Assembly: GCF_934643285.1 (NCBI RefSeq)
Contig: NZ_CAKUBT010000002.1
Location: 186,001-250,000 of the forward strand
Length of the DNA stretch: 64,000 bases
From: an uncultured Ellagibacter sp.
Lineage (GTDB): Bacteria > Actinomycetota > Coriobacteriia > Coriobacteriales > Eggerthellaceae
Direction: 5' to 3'
Numbering within the stretch: position 1 is the stretch's first letter; every line of letters starts with the position of its first letter. Below the pieces are notes generated by a model. It was not told where the DNA came from and ran no database searches. It saw only the letters and a list, made by a program, of their open reading frames with translations. Below are positions 8,843 through 16,461 of the stretch, one piece after another. Position numbers and translations under genes: made by a program.

Positions 8843-9001
8843 CTATGCGCGCTCCTTGCGGTGCTCGACGGCGAGGGAAAGCGTCGGCTCGCGGGTTCCC
8901 TTCGCAATCTCGACGGCATCTTCGCCTTCTTCCGAAAGCTCGCAGCCTGCAGCTGCCAGGCAACATGCGAAAACGACTGCCTTGTTTGTGATTCTATCCA
9001 T
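8843..9001 (-). CDS. small ORF with lipobox-like signal, coupled to apbE
   Basis: 52 residues from ATG at 9001. The N-terminus is MDRITNK followed by a hydrophobic stretch VVFACCLAAAGC that resembles a lipoprotein signal (LAAAG-C). The remainder is acidic, then basic. Its TAG stop lies 1 base before the apbE ATG, which suggests translational coupling, and the apbE ribosome site lies inside it. I do not recognise a family. It could be a tiny lipoprotein, a leader peptide, or the displaced signal peptide of ApbE after a frameshift. Confidence 0.4.
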   Translation of the reverse strand: MDRITNKAVVFACCLAAAGCELSEEGEDAVEIAKGTREPTLSLAVEHRKERA

Positions 9002-9140
9002 GGCTGCATGGTAGCAAACTCTCGTGCCCATTTGCCCCGCGCTGTCGTTCGGGTTCGTTACCTATCCTTTCGCGAGATTGCTCCACTCTCGTGGCGTTTC
9101 TTCGTATGCTTCGGGTTTCTTGTGCGCTACACTGTTCCCC

Positions 9141-10523
9141 ATGAAAACGGGGCAATTCAAACAAACGAGGGTGCGGAAATTGACCGCAGACGAGCTGGCC
9201 GAGATCGACCAGGCGGCTTCTCCTGCGCTCAGCATGCTTTCACGCTGGGCAAACAAGAAGATGCAGTGCGCGCATTGCAAGCGTTGCACGCTTCGCTGCG
9301 AGGTGCTCAAGGAACCTGGCCTCGATGTGGGCACGGTTCAGGAAGCGTACGACCGCATTATGTCCCTTCCCGCTGACGAGCGTCCCGCCGCGGTGGCCGA
9401 GCTCATGCAGTCGAACTACGACATGTACCACGCGCTTCGCCGCTGCTGTTTCTGTGGTTACTGCACGGCGGACTGCGCGGTTCACATGCTCGCCCCCGAC
9501 CGTATGCGTGACTGGCGCGAGCTGTTCATGCAATCGGGGCTCTACCAGCCCGAAAAGCTCACGATGGTCGACAACGAATGGCACATCTTCAGCGCCTACC
9601 GTGCCATCTTCGGCATCGGATATCCCGAAATCGTCGCACTGCGCGATGCGGCGGCATACGAGCCGGGAACGTTCGACACGGTGTTTTTCCCTGGGTGCTC
9701 GCTGGTGAGCTACGCGCCCGATCTGACCCGCCGTGTGGGCGAATGGCTTACCGCTGCGGGATTTAAATGGTGCATGTCCGATGACTGCTGCGGAAGTCCG
9801 CTCATGAGCGCGGGCTTCTTCGACCGCGCCGCGGCGCATCGCGAGAAGATCTTCGAGCAGATAAAAGCCGCGGGCATCACGCGCATGGTAACCGTTTGCC
9901 CTGGTTGCGGTGAGGAATTCGCCGAGCTTATGGCCGACGACATCGATATTATCCCGCTGCCCGAGCTCATCTTGGAGCGCGGTCGCGAAATGGAACGCAC
10001 GGCGGGGGTCGCACTGCGCGCCGATGGCATGCCGGAAGACGTTGACGCGGCGGTTCGTGCAGCGGGCCTTTCCCCTTCGAGCGTGCCTTCCGTCACCGTG
10101 TTCGACTCATGCCACGACCGCCATGACGGGCGCCATGGCCGGGCGATTCGCGGCGTGCTGCGTCGCTATATGCCGCAGGTCGAGATTCGTGAGATGGACG
10201 AGCGCCGCAAGCAGACGCTGTGCTGCGGGGCGGGCGGCGCCGTTGCAGGCTACGACCCCGACATTACGAAGCGCCGCGTCATGCGCGTGGTTGACGAAGC
10301 CCGCTCAACGGGCGCGAACACGCTTGTCACCATGTGCCCCACCTGCACGTACACCATCGCGCAGGAGAACCTGTCCGCAGCGCCCGAGCGCGTGATCGAC
10401 AGCCATAACTATCTGGAGCTGTTCTTCGGGCAAACTATCGACTGGGCGGTCGTCTTCGACCAGCTTGGCTCCATGTGGACGGGCGAATACGGTCCGTGGC
10501 TGAACGCCACGTTCTTCTCGTAA
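9141..10523 (+). CDS. (Fe-S)-binding CCG-domain protein, heterodisulfide-reductase/GlpC type
   Basis: 460 residues from ATG 9141. Two 4Fe-4S motifs: Cys43/46/49/53 (CAHCKRCTLRC) and Cys102/105/108/112 (CCFCGYCTADC). Two cysteine-rich CCG domains follow: FFPGCSLVSYAPDL with DDCCGSPLMS, and DSCHDRHDGRHG with LCCGAGGAV. Such proteins (HdrB/D, GlpC, LutA/LldE relatives) pass electrons to or from disulfides, quinones or flavoproteins in the cytoplasm. No dehydrogenase partner is adjacent. No Shine-Dalgarno is seen; a -10-like TACACT sits 7 bases before the ATG, suggesting a leaderless message. A strong hairpin at 10577 ends the unit. Confidence 0.85.
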   Translation: MKTGQFKQTRVRKLTADELAEIDQAASPALSMLSRWANKKMQCAHCKRCTLRCEVLKEPGLDVGTVQEAYDRIMSLPADERPAAVAELMQSNYDMYHALRRCCFCGYCTADCAVHMLAPDRMRDWRELFMQSGLYQPEKLTMVDNEWHIFSAYRAIFGIGYPEIVALRDAAAYEPGTFDTVFFPGCSLVSYAPDLTRRVGEWLTAAGFKWCMSDDCCGSPLMSAGFFDRAAAHREKIFEQIKAAGITRMVTVCPGCGEEFAELMADDIDIIPLPELILERGREMERTAGVALRADGMPEDVDAAVRAAGLSPSSVPSVTVFDSCHDRHDGRHGRAIRGVLRRYMPQVEIREMDERRKQTLCCGAGGAVAGYDPDITKRRVMRVVDEARSTGANTLVTMCPTCTYTIAQENLSAAPERVIDSHNYLELFFGQTIDWAVVFDQLGSMWTGEYGPWLNATFFS

Positions 10524-10576
10524 GGAACCTTCGGAATTCGCATCGACCTCTCTGTAAGGTTAACGGGCTTCGAGGG

Positions 10577-10609
10577 CCGAAGCGTTCTGCGATTTGCGGA
10601 ACGCTTCGG
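10577..10609 (+). terminator. strong stem-loop after the CCG-domain gene
   Basis: CCGAAGCGTTC (10577-10587) and GAACGCTTCGG (10599-10609) form a perfect 11-bp stem with an 11-nt loop. T-rich sequence follows after about 8 bases. Probable terminator. Confidence 0.6.
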
Positions 10610-10648
10610 TCTGATGTGTTCTATATTTTATCAAGGATAAATATATTC

Positions 10649-10747
10649 TTGACGTGGAATAATCGAAGGGCTATTCTTCTAATCGTTCCAAAGATTTCTC
10701 CTCACTCCACTCGTCCGAGAACAAGGCCGCCTCCCCCGCGGCCTTTT
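10649..10747 (+). ncRNA. candidate short transcript: promoter followed at once by a terminator
   Basis: -35 TTGACG (10649-10654), 17-base spacer, -10 TATTCT (10672-10677), predicted start near 10684. A terminator stem AAGGCCGC (10723-10730)/GCGGCCTT (10738-10745) with further T residues ends about 65 nt later. No start codon with a ribosome site lies between, and no gene follows on this strand before 11553. This looks like a small RNA gene or an attenuated orphan promoter. Confidence 0.4.
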
Positions 10748-10772
10748 CTCGTTTCCGGGGATGATTTGCGCG

Positions 10773-10890
10773 GCGCGGCGAGGTCATGCCGTGGCGGGCG
10801 CGCGAGGGTGAGAGTGGCGCGCAGGTCGCGAGGCTCGCGAGTGGCGCGCAGGTCGCGGGGCGCGGTGAGGTCGCGCCGTGGCGGGCGCGG
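10773..10890. repeat. GC-rich nested direct repeats
   Basis: GCGCGG(C/T)GAGGTC...CCGTGGCGGGCGCG occurs at 10773 and 10860 (about 30 bp, three differences, period 87). Between them AGTGGCGCGCAGGTCGCG occurs at 10813 and 10840 (period 27). The block fills most of the gap downstream of the leftward gene at 10962. Nothing coding is evident; the rest of 10524-10961 holds only the hairpin and the short-transcript candidate. Confidence 0.6.
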
Positions 10891-10961
10891 GATGCGCGCG
10901 AGGGACGCGAGTGACGACCAGGTTGCGAGGCGCGCAGCCTCGCGCACTGGTCGGTCTTCTC

Positions 10962-11423
10962 CTATTTCCCCAGGCGGGGAAGCTTCTTGAACAGCGCCCA
11001 GGCGCGCTGCTTTCCCTCGGGGGTCTCAAGCATGCTCTCCAAATCCCGAAACGCCACGGCGTCGCGGCAGAAGATGCGGCTGGCCTCGTCGACAGGGACG
11101 TTTTGCCGATAAGCGCGCGCGAGCCGGGCCGCTGCGGCGGCATCCGTCGCCACGATCGCAAGCGGGTCGATTCCTTCCACAAGGGTGAACAGGTCGACAT
11201 CGCCGAGCGGGATATCGTCGACGGCGAGGGTCACGAAGGCCAGCGCGCCGCCGTAGCCGAGGGCGGCCATCGAGCTTTCGAGGGCATGCTGCGCTGCCTC
11301 GCTTGCCTTGCGTGAGCCGATTGCGCAAGCGAGCGTCGTGCGCGATCCCGACACGTAGTCGGCGTACAGGTCCCAAACGAGGCTGCCGTTCGCCTCATAA
11401 ATGTTACTTCTTGTGGATTCTTT
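10962..11423 (-). CDS. hypothetical protein
   Basis: 153 residues if started at GTG 11423, which has GGGGGAT about 5 bases upstream; an in-frame ATG at 11486 would add 21 residues that look non-coding. The protein is a soluble alpha/beta chain with an alanine-rich middle and a C-terminal helical part (EGKQRAWALFKKLPRLGK). No membrane segment, signal or known motif is recognised. It is transcribed alone toward the GC-rich repeats and is divergent from the small gene at 11553. Confidence 0.55.
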   Translation of the reverse strand, partial: KESTRSNIYEANGSLVWDLYADYVSGSRTTLACAIGSRKASEAAQHALESSMAALGYGGALAFVTLAVDDIPLGDVDLFTLVEGIDPLAIVATDAAAAARLARAYRQNVPVDEASRIFCRDAVAFRDLESMLETPEGKQRAWALFKKLPRLGK

Positions 11424-11552
11424 CACATCAATCCCCCATTGGGTGGCTTGAAGGGGTATACCTGAACCCATGATAGCAAGAAACAAAGTGCCGGGTTTGC
11501 GATTATGCGCGAGGTGCGCCTATTCGCCCGACGCGATGAAGGAGGCTGTTTT

Positions 11553-11807
11553 ATGTGCACGAACGGTATTAACACGGGTCAATTCTCCCAGATGATCGAT
11601 CAGATCGACGATCACATCAAGCTGGAGCGCCGCTGGGCCCATACGCTTGCCCACCAGGCGGGCGATGCCGGCTTTGCGCAGACGAACGAGAAGCTTCACA
11701 ACGTGCAGGCGCTGCTCGACGATGTGCGCGCCATGCTCGACGAGGCGAAAGACGCGCTCGAGGACGACGCGGAAAACGCTCCTGGTGTCACCGTCAACCT
11801 CGTGTAA
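11553..11807 (+). CDS. small helical protein upstream of nikR
   Basis: 84 residues from an ATG preceded by a perfect AAGGAGG (spacing about 7). The chain is highly charged and predicted largely coiled coil (LHNVQALLDDVRAMLDEAKDALEDDAE). It contains two His-rich spots (RRWAHTLAHQ) and an N-terminal Cys. No family recognised. The gene ends 12 bases before nikR, so the two are surely co-transcribed; a role in nickel sensing or nickel buffering is only a guess from position. Confidence 0.65.
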   Translation: MCTNGINTGQFSQMIDQIDDHIKLERRWAHTLAHQAGDAGFAQTNEKLHNVQALLDDVRAMLDEAKDALEDDAENAPGVTVNLV

Positions 11808-11819
11808 GCGGCGCGCATC

Positions 11820-12242
11820 ATGAGCAATGACCTCATGCGCTTCTCGGTGGCGATGCCCGAGGAGCTTTTGATGCGCTTCGACCAGCTGGTCGCTCGCCGT
11901 GGTTTGGCGAAGAACCGCAGCGAAGTGGTGCGCGACCTGGTGCGCGATGCGCTCGTCGAGGACGAGTGCGCGACGCCTGGCGTGGAGGTGATGGGCACGC
12001 TGACGATCGTGTTCGACCATCATGCGTCGGATGTGCAGGAGAAGCTGCACAACATCCAGCACGACTACTTCGGCAACATCGTGTCCACGCTCCATGTGCA
12101 TCTCGACCAGCATCATTGCCTGGAAGTGGTGATTCTGCGCGGCGAGACTGGGCTCGTGCAGACCATCGCGAACCTGATCCTTGGCACGAAGGGCGTGAAG
12201 AACGGGCGACTGGTCCTCACCACTGCGGGCGAAGGATTGTAG
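11820..12242 (+). CDS. nikR: nickel-responsive transcriptional regulator
   Basis: 140 residues. An N-terminal ribbon-helix-helix (MRFSVAMPEELLMRFDQLVARRG) is followed by an ACT-like metal domain. The four square-planar nickel ligands of E. coli NikR (His76, His87, His89, Cys95) correspond at a constant offset of 5 to His81, His92, His94 and Cys100 here. NikR represses nickel uptake genes when nickel is abundant; no nik transporter is adjacent. The only other nickel-linked gene in the window is hypE at 25.5 kb. An inverted repeat follows the stop. Confidence 0.93.
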   Translation: MSNDLMRFSVAMPEELLMRFDQLVARRGLAKNRSEVVRDLVRDALVEDECATPGVEVMGTLTIVFDHHASDVQEKLHNIQHDYFGNIVSTLHVHLDQHHCLEVVILRGETGLVQTIANLILGTKGVKNGRLVLTTAGEGL

Positions 12243-12243
12243 A

Positions 12244-12356
12244 GGGCCTTTCGCGAAAGGCCCCGCAAAGGGTTCCCGCAAGGAGCTCTCTGCGAAGGAA
12301 AAAGACGCGAGAAGCGCCCAGGTGAGCGGCCTATTCGGTCGCAGCCTGGGCGCTTC
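12244..12356. terminator. bidirectional terminator region between nikR and the DUF5714 gene
   Basis: Two hairpins lie here. GGGCCTTT-CGCG-AAAGGCCC (12244-12263) directly follows nikR. A perfect 12-bp stem, GAAGCGCCCAGG (12311-12322)/CCTGGGCGCTTC (12345-12356), has an inner hairpin in its loop. The genes on either side converge, so the second stem can serve both. T tracts are poor. Confidence 0.6.
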
Positions 12357-12368
12357 GTTGCGTTCGCG

Positions 12369-13076
12369 CTAGTCTTTGGCGGGGAAATATGGGCAGCCTT
12401 CCTTGAGGCACTCGGCGTTTCTCGTGTAGAACGCGCAGGTCACCTTTTCAGGCACCTCCATTTCCACACCGTGCATCTCCTTGGCGAAGGCGACGCCCTC
12501 GAGGATTGCCGTGAATCCCGTGCGCTTGCAGCAGCGCGGGCCTCCCAAATCGGCGAGCTTCCCCAAGATACGCGAGGTCAGGCGCTGCGTTTGCGCCCAG
12601 GGGTCGCGCGTCATGGGCGTCGACCCGGAAACGATCGACCACCACTGCCCGGCGCTCGTCGCGGCGCCGCATGTGCCCCAGAACCCGCAGGTGCCGCCTG
12701 GCACGAGAAGTGAGCGCTTCTGTAGCTCGGCGAGCGCTTTCTCCAAGTCGATGTCGCCGCCGGCGTTTCTGTAGGCGGCCATGAGCGAGGCCCCGATGAG
12801 CGTGTGGTGCTCAGGCCCGTTCGGGTAGATCGACTTGTCGCTCATGATCTTCTGCGCGATGCGGATGGGGCTCTTCGAGTCGGTCTCGCGGCATACGGCC
12901 ATGATGTGCTCGACCCCGCCCGCGCGATGGCACGCGTCGCACACGTAGTGGCCTTCGACGCAGACGGAATGCCCCGTCTCCTTCTTACCGCAAATCTGGC
13001 AGGTGACGTCCTGCGCCTCCTTGAAGTAGGTAAGCGGCTCCCCGCACACCAGGCAAATTCCTTTTCCTGCTGACAT
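12369..13076 (-). CDS. DUF5714-family cysteine-rich protein
   Basis: 235 residues, soluble. The N-terminus carries zinc-ribbon-like pairs (CLVCGEPL, CQICGKKE, CVEGHYVCDACH). The core holds HHTLIGASLMAAYRNAGG, PGGTCGFWGTCGAATSAG, GPRCCKRTG and a C-terminal CAFY...CLKEGCPYF; this matches my memory of DUF5714, found in anaerobes and methanogens and sometimes fused to methyltransferases. Function is unproven. Here it is the last gene of a leftward operon encoding an ABC transporter, 28 bases after the permease. More than a dozen cysteines fit a metal or metalloid role, in line with the divergent arsM operon. Confidence 0.7.
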   Translation of the reverse strand: MSAGKGICLVCGEPLTYFKEAQDVTCQICGKKETGHSVCVEGHYVCDACHRAGGVEHIMAVCRETDSKSPIRIAQKIMSDKSIYPNGPEHHTLIGASLMAAYRNAGGDIDLEKALAELQKRSLLVPGGTCGFWGTCGAATSAGQWWSIVSGSTPMTRDPWAQTQRLTSRILGKLADLGGPRCCKRTGFTAILEGVAFAKEMHGVEMEVPEKVTCAFYTRNAECLKEGCPYFPAKD

Positions 13077-13104
13077 ACCTCTCCTCTCTTTCGCCTCAAC
13101 CAGG

Positions 13105-14112
13105 CTAGCTCCACTTCACCGTCTTGCGAACGAGAAGCCCCACCAGGAAGTCCAAAATGGTGACAACGATTCCAACCATGATAATGCCCGCGACGACGTT
13201 CGTGTAGTTCGCGTAGTTCGTGTAGTTGATGACGAAGTACCCAAGCCCGCTCGTGGCGCCGTACATCTCGGCCATGACCAGCATCAACATGGCGGTCGGC
13301 AGCTGCGTTTTCAGCCCGGTCGCAACCGTGGGGTACAGATACGGCAGAAGGACCCGGAAAATCATCGTGGGCGTGGAGAGACCCATCATGCGCGCCGAGT
13401 CGATGATGTGCTTGTCGAGGGACTCCACGCGTAGGATGGTGTTCAAAAGCGTCGGCCAGAAGATGCCGAGGAAGATAACGGCGACGGCCGCGGCCTTAAA
13501 CGAGGGCAGAAGCATCACGAGATACGGCGCGAACACGATGGCCGGCACGGGTGCGAGCACGTGAGCGATGGGGTAGACCGCTTCGCGCACCTTGGGCATC
13601 CAGCCCACGAACAGCCCGATGATGTTGCCGGCGATAAGCGAGGTGATGAAGCCCTCTGTGAGCAGGATCATCGATGACGTTACGTTCTTGAGGAGCTCCT
13701 CCCATCGTGTGGGGAACACGGCGAACACGTTCTCGGGGTTGGGGATGAGCACCGGGTGCGTGAGCTTTAGGTCGGTCGATACGGTTTCCCAAACGATGAG
13801 CAGCAAAAACACGACGATCACGATGTGGCACGTCGAGCGCTTCCGCCCGCCTGCGAAGTAGCGCCACAAGAAGAGCGCCTCGATGATCGCCGCGGCGATG
13901 TAGAAGGGGACGCTTGTCTTCGGGTGGATCTTGCCAGGGATCGCGATTGCCGCGAGAAGCGCCAGGAACAACACGTTCGCCAGGACAAACGACACGGTAA
14001 GCACCTGACGTGCGCGGCTTTTGGCCGGGGTGGGCGCAGGGGTCGCGGTGCGTGCGACCTCGCACCCGACGGCACGTGCACCGTCTGCGGTGGGCTTTCT
14101 CCCGAATGGCAT
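13105..14112 (-). CDS. ABC transporter permease, TauC/SsuC family, with extra N-terminal membrane segments
   Basis: 335 residues, longer than the usual 250-270. Two extra hydrophobic segments (about residues 36-60 and 65-110) precede the normal six-helix core. The EAA loop is visible as DSARMMGLSTPTMIFRVLLPYLYP. The family imports sulfonates, nitrate, thiamine precursors and similar small solutes. Its ATG overlaps the stop of the ATPase gene by one base (TGATG). It should partner the ATPase and the Tat lipoprotein binding protein of the same operon; the substrate is unknown. Confidence 0.88.
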   Translation of the reverse strand: MPFGRKPTADGARAVGCEVARTATPAPTPAKSRARQVLTVSFVLANVLFLALLAAIAIPGKIHPKTSVPFYIAAAIIEALFLWRYFAGGRKRSTCHIVIVVFLLLIVWETVSTDLKLTHPVLIPNPENVFAVFPTRWEELLKNVTSSMILLTEGFITSLIAGNIIGLFVGWMPKVREAVYPIAHVLAPVPAIVFAPYLVMLLPSFKAAAVAVIFLGIFWPTLLNTILRVESLDKHIIDSARMMGLSTPTMIFRVLLPYLYPTVATGLKTQLPTAMLMLVMAEMYGATSGLGYFVINYTNYANYTNVVAGIIMVGIVVTILDFLVGLLVRKTVKWS

Positions 14113-14900
14113 CAGCGGTCCTCCTTTCCCGTTGCGGTGACATCGAACAGCTCCATGACCTCGCGTTTGATGTCGTGCAGTCGCGCATCTTCAACGATGG
14201 CATCGGCTGTGCGGGCGCGGTCTTTCGGCAAGATGAATTCACGCGTGATGTGGCGGGGCTCCATGAACACGATGCGGTCGGCGAGAATAAGCGCCTCGTC
14301 GATGTCGTGCGTCACGAAGACCGCCGTCTTGCAACAGCCTTCGCCTTCGTTCCACAGGCGCAGCAGCAGCTCCTGCAGCTTGCCACGGATGAGCGGGTCG
14401 AGCGCCCCGAAGGGCTCGTCGAGCAGCATCGTTGGCGCGTCGATGCCCAGTGCGCGGGCGATCGCCACGCGCTGGCGCATGCCGCCCGAGAGCTGAAAGG
14501 GGTAGCGATTCGCGGCGTCTTCCATGCCTACCTGGGCAAGCAGTTCGAGCGCACGCACCTTCGCCTGCTCCTTGGAGATGCCCTTGTTCGTCTGGCGGAT
14601 CGAGAACGTGACATTCTTAAGGGCGGTCTGCCAGGGGAACAGGGAATAACTCTGGAACACGATCGACCGGTCGGGGCCGGGCCCTGAAACGGGGGTGCCG
14701 TTGATGAGGATTTCTCCCGAAGTTGGCATCGACAAGCCTGCGAGCAGGGACAACAGCGTCGACTTACCGCACCCCGAATGGCCGATGAGGCATACGAACT
14801 CGCCGTCGTCGATTTCCAGATTGACGTTTTCGAGCGCTAAATACGACTCGTTGCCGTCGACGTAGGAATAGCTGACGTTCTTGAATGAGATGGCAGGCAT
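14112..14900 (-). CDS. ABC transporter ATP-binding protein, TauB/SsuB family
   Basis: 262 residues from ATG 14900, preceded by GAGGA. Walker A GHSGCGKST, Q-loop FQSYSLFPWQ, signature LSGGMRQRVAIARAL, Walker B TMLLDEPFGALD and switch His (VTHDIDEAL) are all intact. The FGALD form after Walker B is typical of the nitrate/sulfonate/taurine family. It lies between the binding protein gene (76 bases upstream) and the permease, whose start overlaps its stop. Confidence 0.92.
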   Translation of the reverse strand: MPAISFKNVSYSYVDGNESYLALENVNLEIDDGEFVCLIGHSGCGKSTLLSLLAGLSMPTSGEILINGTPVSGPGPDRSIVFQSYSLFPWQTALKNVTFSIRQTNKGISKEQAKVRALELLAQVGMEDAANRYPFQLSGGMRQRVAIARALGIDAPTMLLDEPFGALDPLIRGKLQELLLRLWNEGEGCCKTAVFVTHDIDEALILADRIVFMEPRHITREFILPKDRARTADAIVEDARLHDIKREVMELFDVTATGKEDR

Positions 14901-14976
14901 GGGGTCCTCGCGATACCGGATGGAAAAGACGCGCGCCCGCGAGGCGGGCCGCGGGCGCGCGTTGGGGGGAAGGTGA

Positions 14977-16152
14977 TTAGATGCCGAGCGTGTTGTGCTT
15001 CTCGTATTCGGCGGCGAGTTTCTCGTAGAAGTCCTTGTTCTCGCCGCGCTCGATAAGTGCATCGAGCGCTGTCTTGTAGATGGTGGAGTCCATGTGCTCG
15101 ACGATGAGCTCCTTGTTGGTGTCGTCGATGTCGCCGTTGTCGATCATATCGCCGTAGAACGCCTTCACGTCGTCGGTGTAGGGGTCCATCTCGAACTTCA
15201 TCGCGGCAACGTAGTCGCCCTTGCCGTACGTGATGTTCTCGATGTACTCCTCGGGCTGGCCGGAGTACTCGACGATGGTCGCGATGGTCCCCGCGTGGTC
15301 GCTTTCAATGTCGTAGAGGGCGCGCAGGTTGGCGATCTCGAACTTGATGAGCGCCGAACGCTTCTCCTCGAACGCCTTGCGGTTCGTGGTCTGGCGGCAG
15401 CAGGGGAACTCCTTGCCCGTCAGCTCGTTGGGGCGGAACGCCACGGCGCATTTGCCGCCCTGCGTGGCGACGTAGCCGTAGCCGCTGTTCACGAAGCACA
15501 TGTCGATCTCGCCGTTTTCAACTGCGGCAACTTCGGCAGCGGAGCTTTCCAGCAGGATGAATTCCACGTCTTTGCCGTCCTCGATGCCGTTTTGGCGCAG
15601 CCAGCTCTTGGTGATCATGTGGCCGGTCTCCATGCGGAAGCAGCCGATCTTCTTCCCCTTGAAGTCTTCCGGCTTCTTGTAGGAGTCCTTGTTCTCGATA
15701 AGCGTGACGCACTCGGAGCCGTCGGCGACGGTGCCGCCGAAGATGACCAGGTCATCGCCCTGTCCGATATAGGTGCAGGAAGGGATGGAGCCGAAGGGGA
15801 GCACGTCGGCGGTGCCGTTGGAGAGCGCAGGCATTGCCTCGGGGAAGCCGCCCGACACGGTCTGCGTGGCGACGTTGAGCTTCTCCTCCTCGTAGTAGCC
15901 CTTCTTGAGGGCCAAGATGATGGCGGCGATTTTCGAGTCCTTGCCCAAAAGCACGATGTTGAGGTCTTCGGTGTCGGCCGAAATCGTGTTGTCGTACTTG
16001 CTTTCGGGGGCGTCGGTTTTCGCCTCGGACTTGTCCTCGGTTTTCTGCTCGCTTGCACATCCGCCGAGAGCGGCGATGCCTGCAAGTGCGCCCGCGGCTG
16101 CGGCGCCCTTGACGAAGGTACGGCGAGAAAGGTTGTCGATGAGCTGGGCCAT
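14977..16152 (-). CDS. cysteine-rich Tat lipoprotein, NMT1/TauA-like ABC substrate-binding protein
   Basis: 391 residues. The leader combines a twin-arginine motif (SRRTFVKG, residues 9-16) with a lipobox (ALGG-Cys32), so the protein is probably folded before export and anchored outside. The body follows the NMT1/TauA/SsuA pattern (LGKDSKIAAIILALKKGYYEEE...). The mature part has seven cysteines (126, 148, 171, 219, 235 and the pair 251-252), very many for an extracytoplasmic binding protein; PstS in this window has two. That suggests a thiol-binding ligand or Fe-S/metal content. It is the first gene of the leftward operon, divergent from arsM. AAGGAGG precedes the ATG. Confidence 0.87.
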   Translation of the reverse strand: MAQLIDNLSRRTFVKGAAAAGALAGIAALGGCASEQKTEDKSEAKTDAPESKYDNTISADTEDLNIVLLGKDSKIAAIILALKKGYYEEEKLNVATQTVSGGFPEAMPALSNGTADVLPFGSIPSCTYIGQGDDLVIFGGTVADGSECVTLIENKDSYKKPEDFKGKKIGCFRMETGHMITKSWLRQNGIEDGKDVEFILLESSAAEVAAVENGEIDMCFVNSGYGYVATQGGKCAVAFRPNELTGKEFPCCRQTTNRKAFEEKRSALIKFEIANLRALYDIESDHAGTIATIVEYSGQPEEYIENITYGKGDYVAAMKFEMDPYTDDVKAFYGDMIDNGDIDDTNKELIVEHMDSTIYKTALDALIERGENKDFYEKLAAEYEKHNTLGI

Positions 16153-16214
16153 GCGGTTCCTCCTTGACTTGGTGGGATGTCCCCTATAAAGACGTGATTC
16201 ACATATAGCACATA

Positions 16215-16228
16215 ATCCAGTATTGGAT
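16215..16228 (-). promoter_or_regulatory. palindromic operator candidate in the leftward promoter
   Basis: ATCCA-GTAT-TGGAT is a perfect 5+4+5 palindrome 63 bases before the binding-protein start. On the leftward strand it falls between a -35-like TTGTCC and a -10-like TATGTG (17-base spacing), a place where a repressor would block the promoter. The remainder of the 309-base divergent gap holds the arsM promoter and T-rich sequence. Confidence 0.4.
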
Positions 16229-16383
16229 ACAGGACAATGCTTCGAAATGTCACTTTTTTTCTTGAACAGATAGCGAATGAACTGGGAAAACTCTAGCGAG
16301 TAGCTCGGAATTACTAACCTTGCTAAACATACTTAAACAGTCGGGATAAATCTGATTTCGGCTGAATGGCGGCTATAAGGCAA

Positions 16384-16413
16384 TTGACAATAATTGCATC
16401 GTAAGCGTATGGT
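16384..16413 (+). promoter_or_regulatory. arsM promoter
   Basis: -35 TTGACA (16384-16389), 18-base spacer and -10 TATGGT (16408-16413). Predicted start is near 16420, giving a leader of about 42 bases with AAGAAAGGTGAG before the ATG. Confidence 0.6.
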
Positions 16414-16420
16414 TTGGCAA

Positions 16421-16439
16421 TAGCCTAGCGGTAGCCTAG
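16421..16439 (+). promoter_or_regulatory. direct repeat TAGCCTAG-CGG-TAGCCTAG at the arsM transcription start
   Basis: Two identical 8-mers spaced by three bases (period 11, one helical turn) lie right at the predicted transcription start of arsM. Position and periodicity suit a dimeric repressor. No regulator gene is adjacent, so the binding protein is unknown. Confidence 0.4.
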
Positions 16440-16461
16440 GATTAACAAGAAAGGTGAGAAC

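Noticed and set aside
10475..10990. 171-codon plus-strand frame beginning inside the CCG-domain gene end
   Set aside because: It runs through the hairpin, the short-transcript unit and GC-rich repeats; composition is Arg-rich low complexity and no ribosome site is present.
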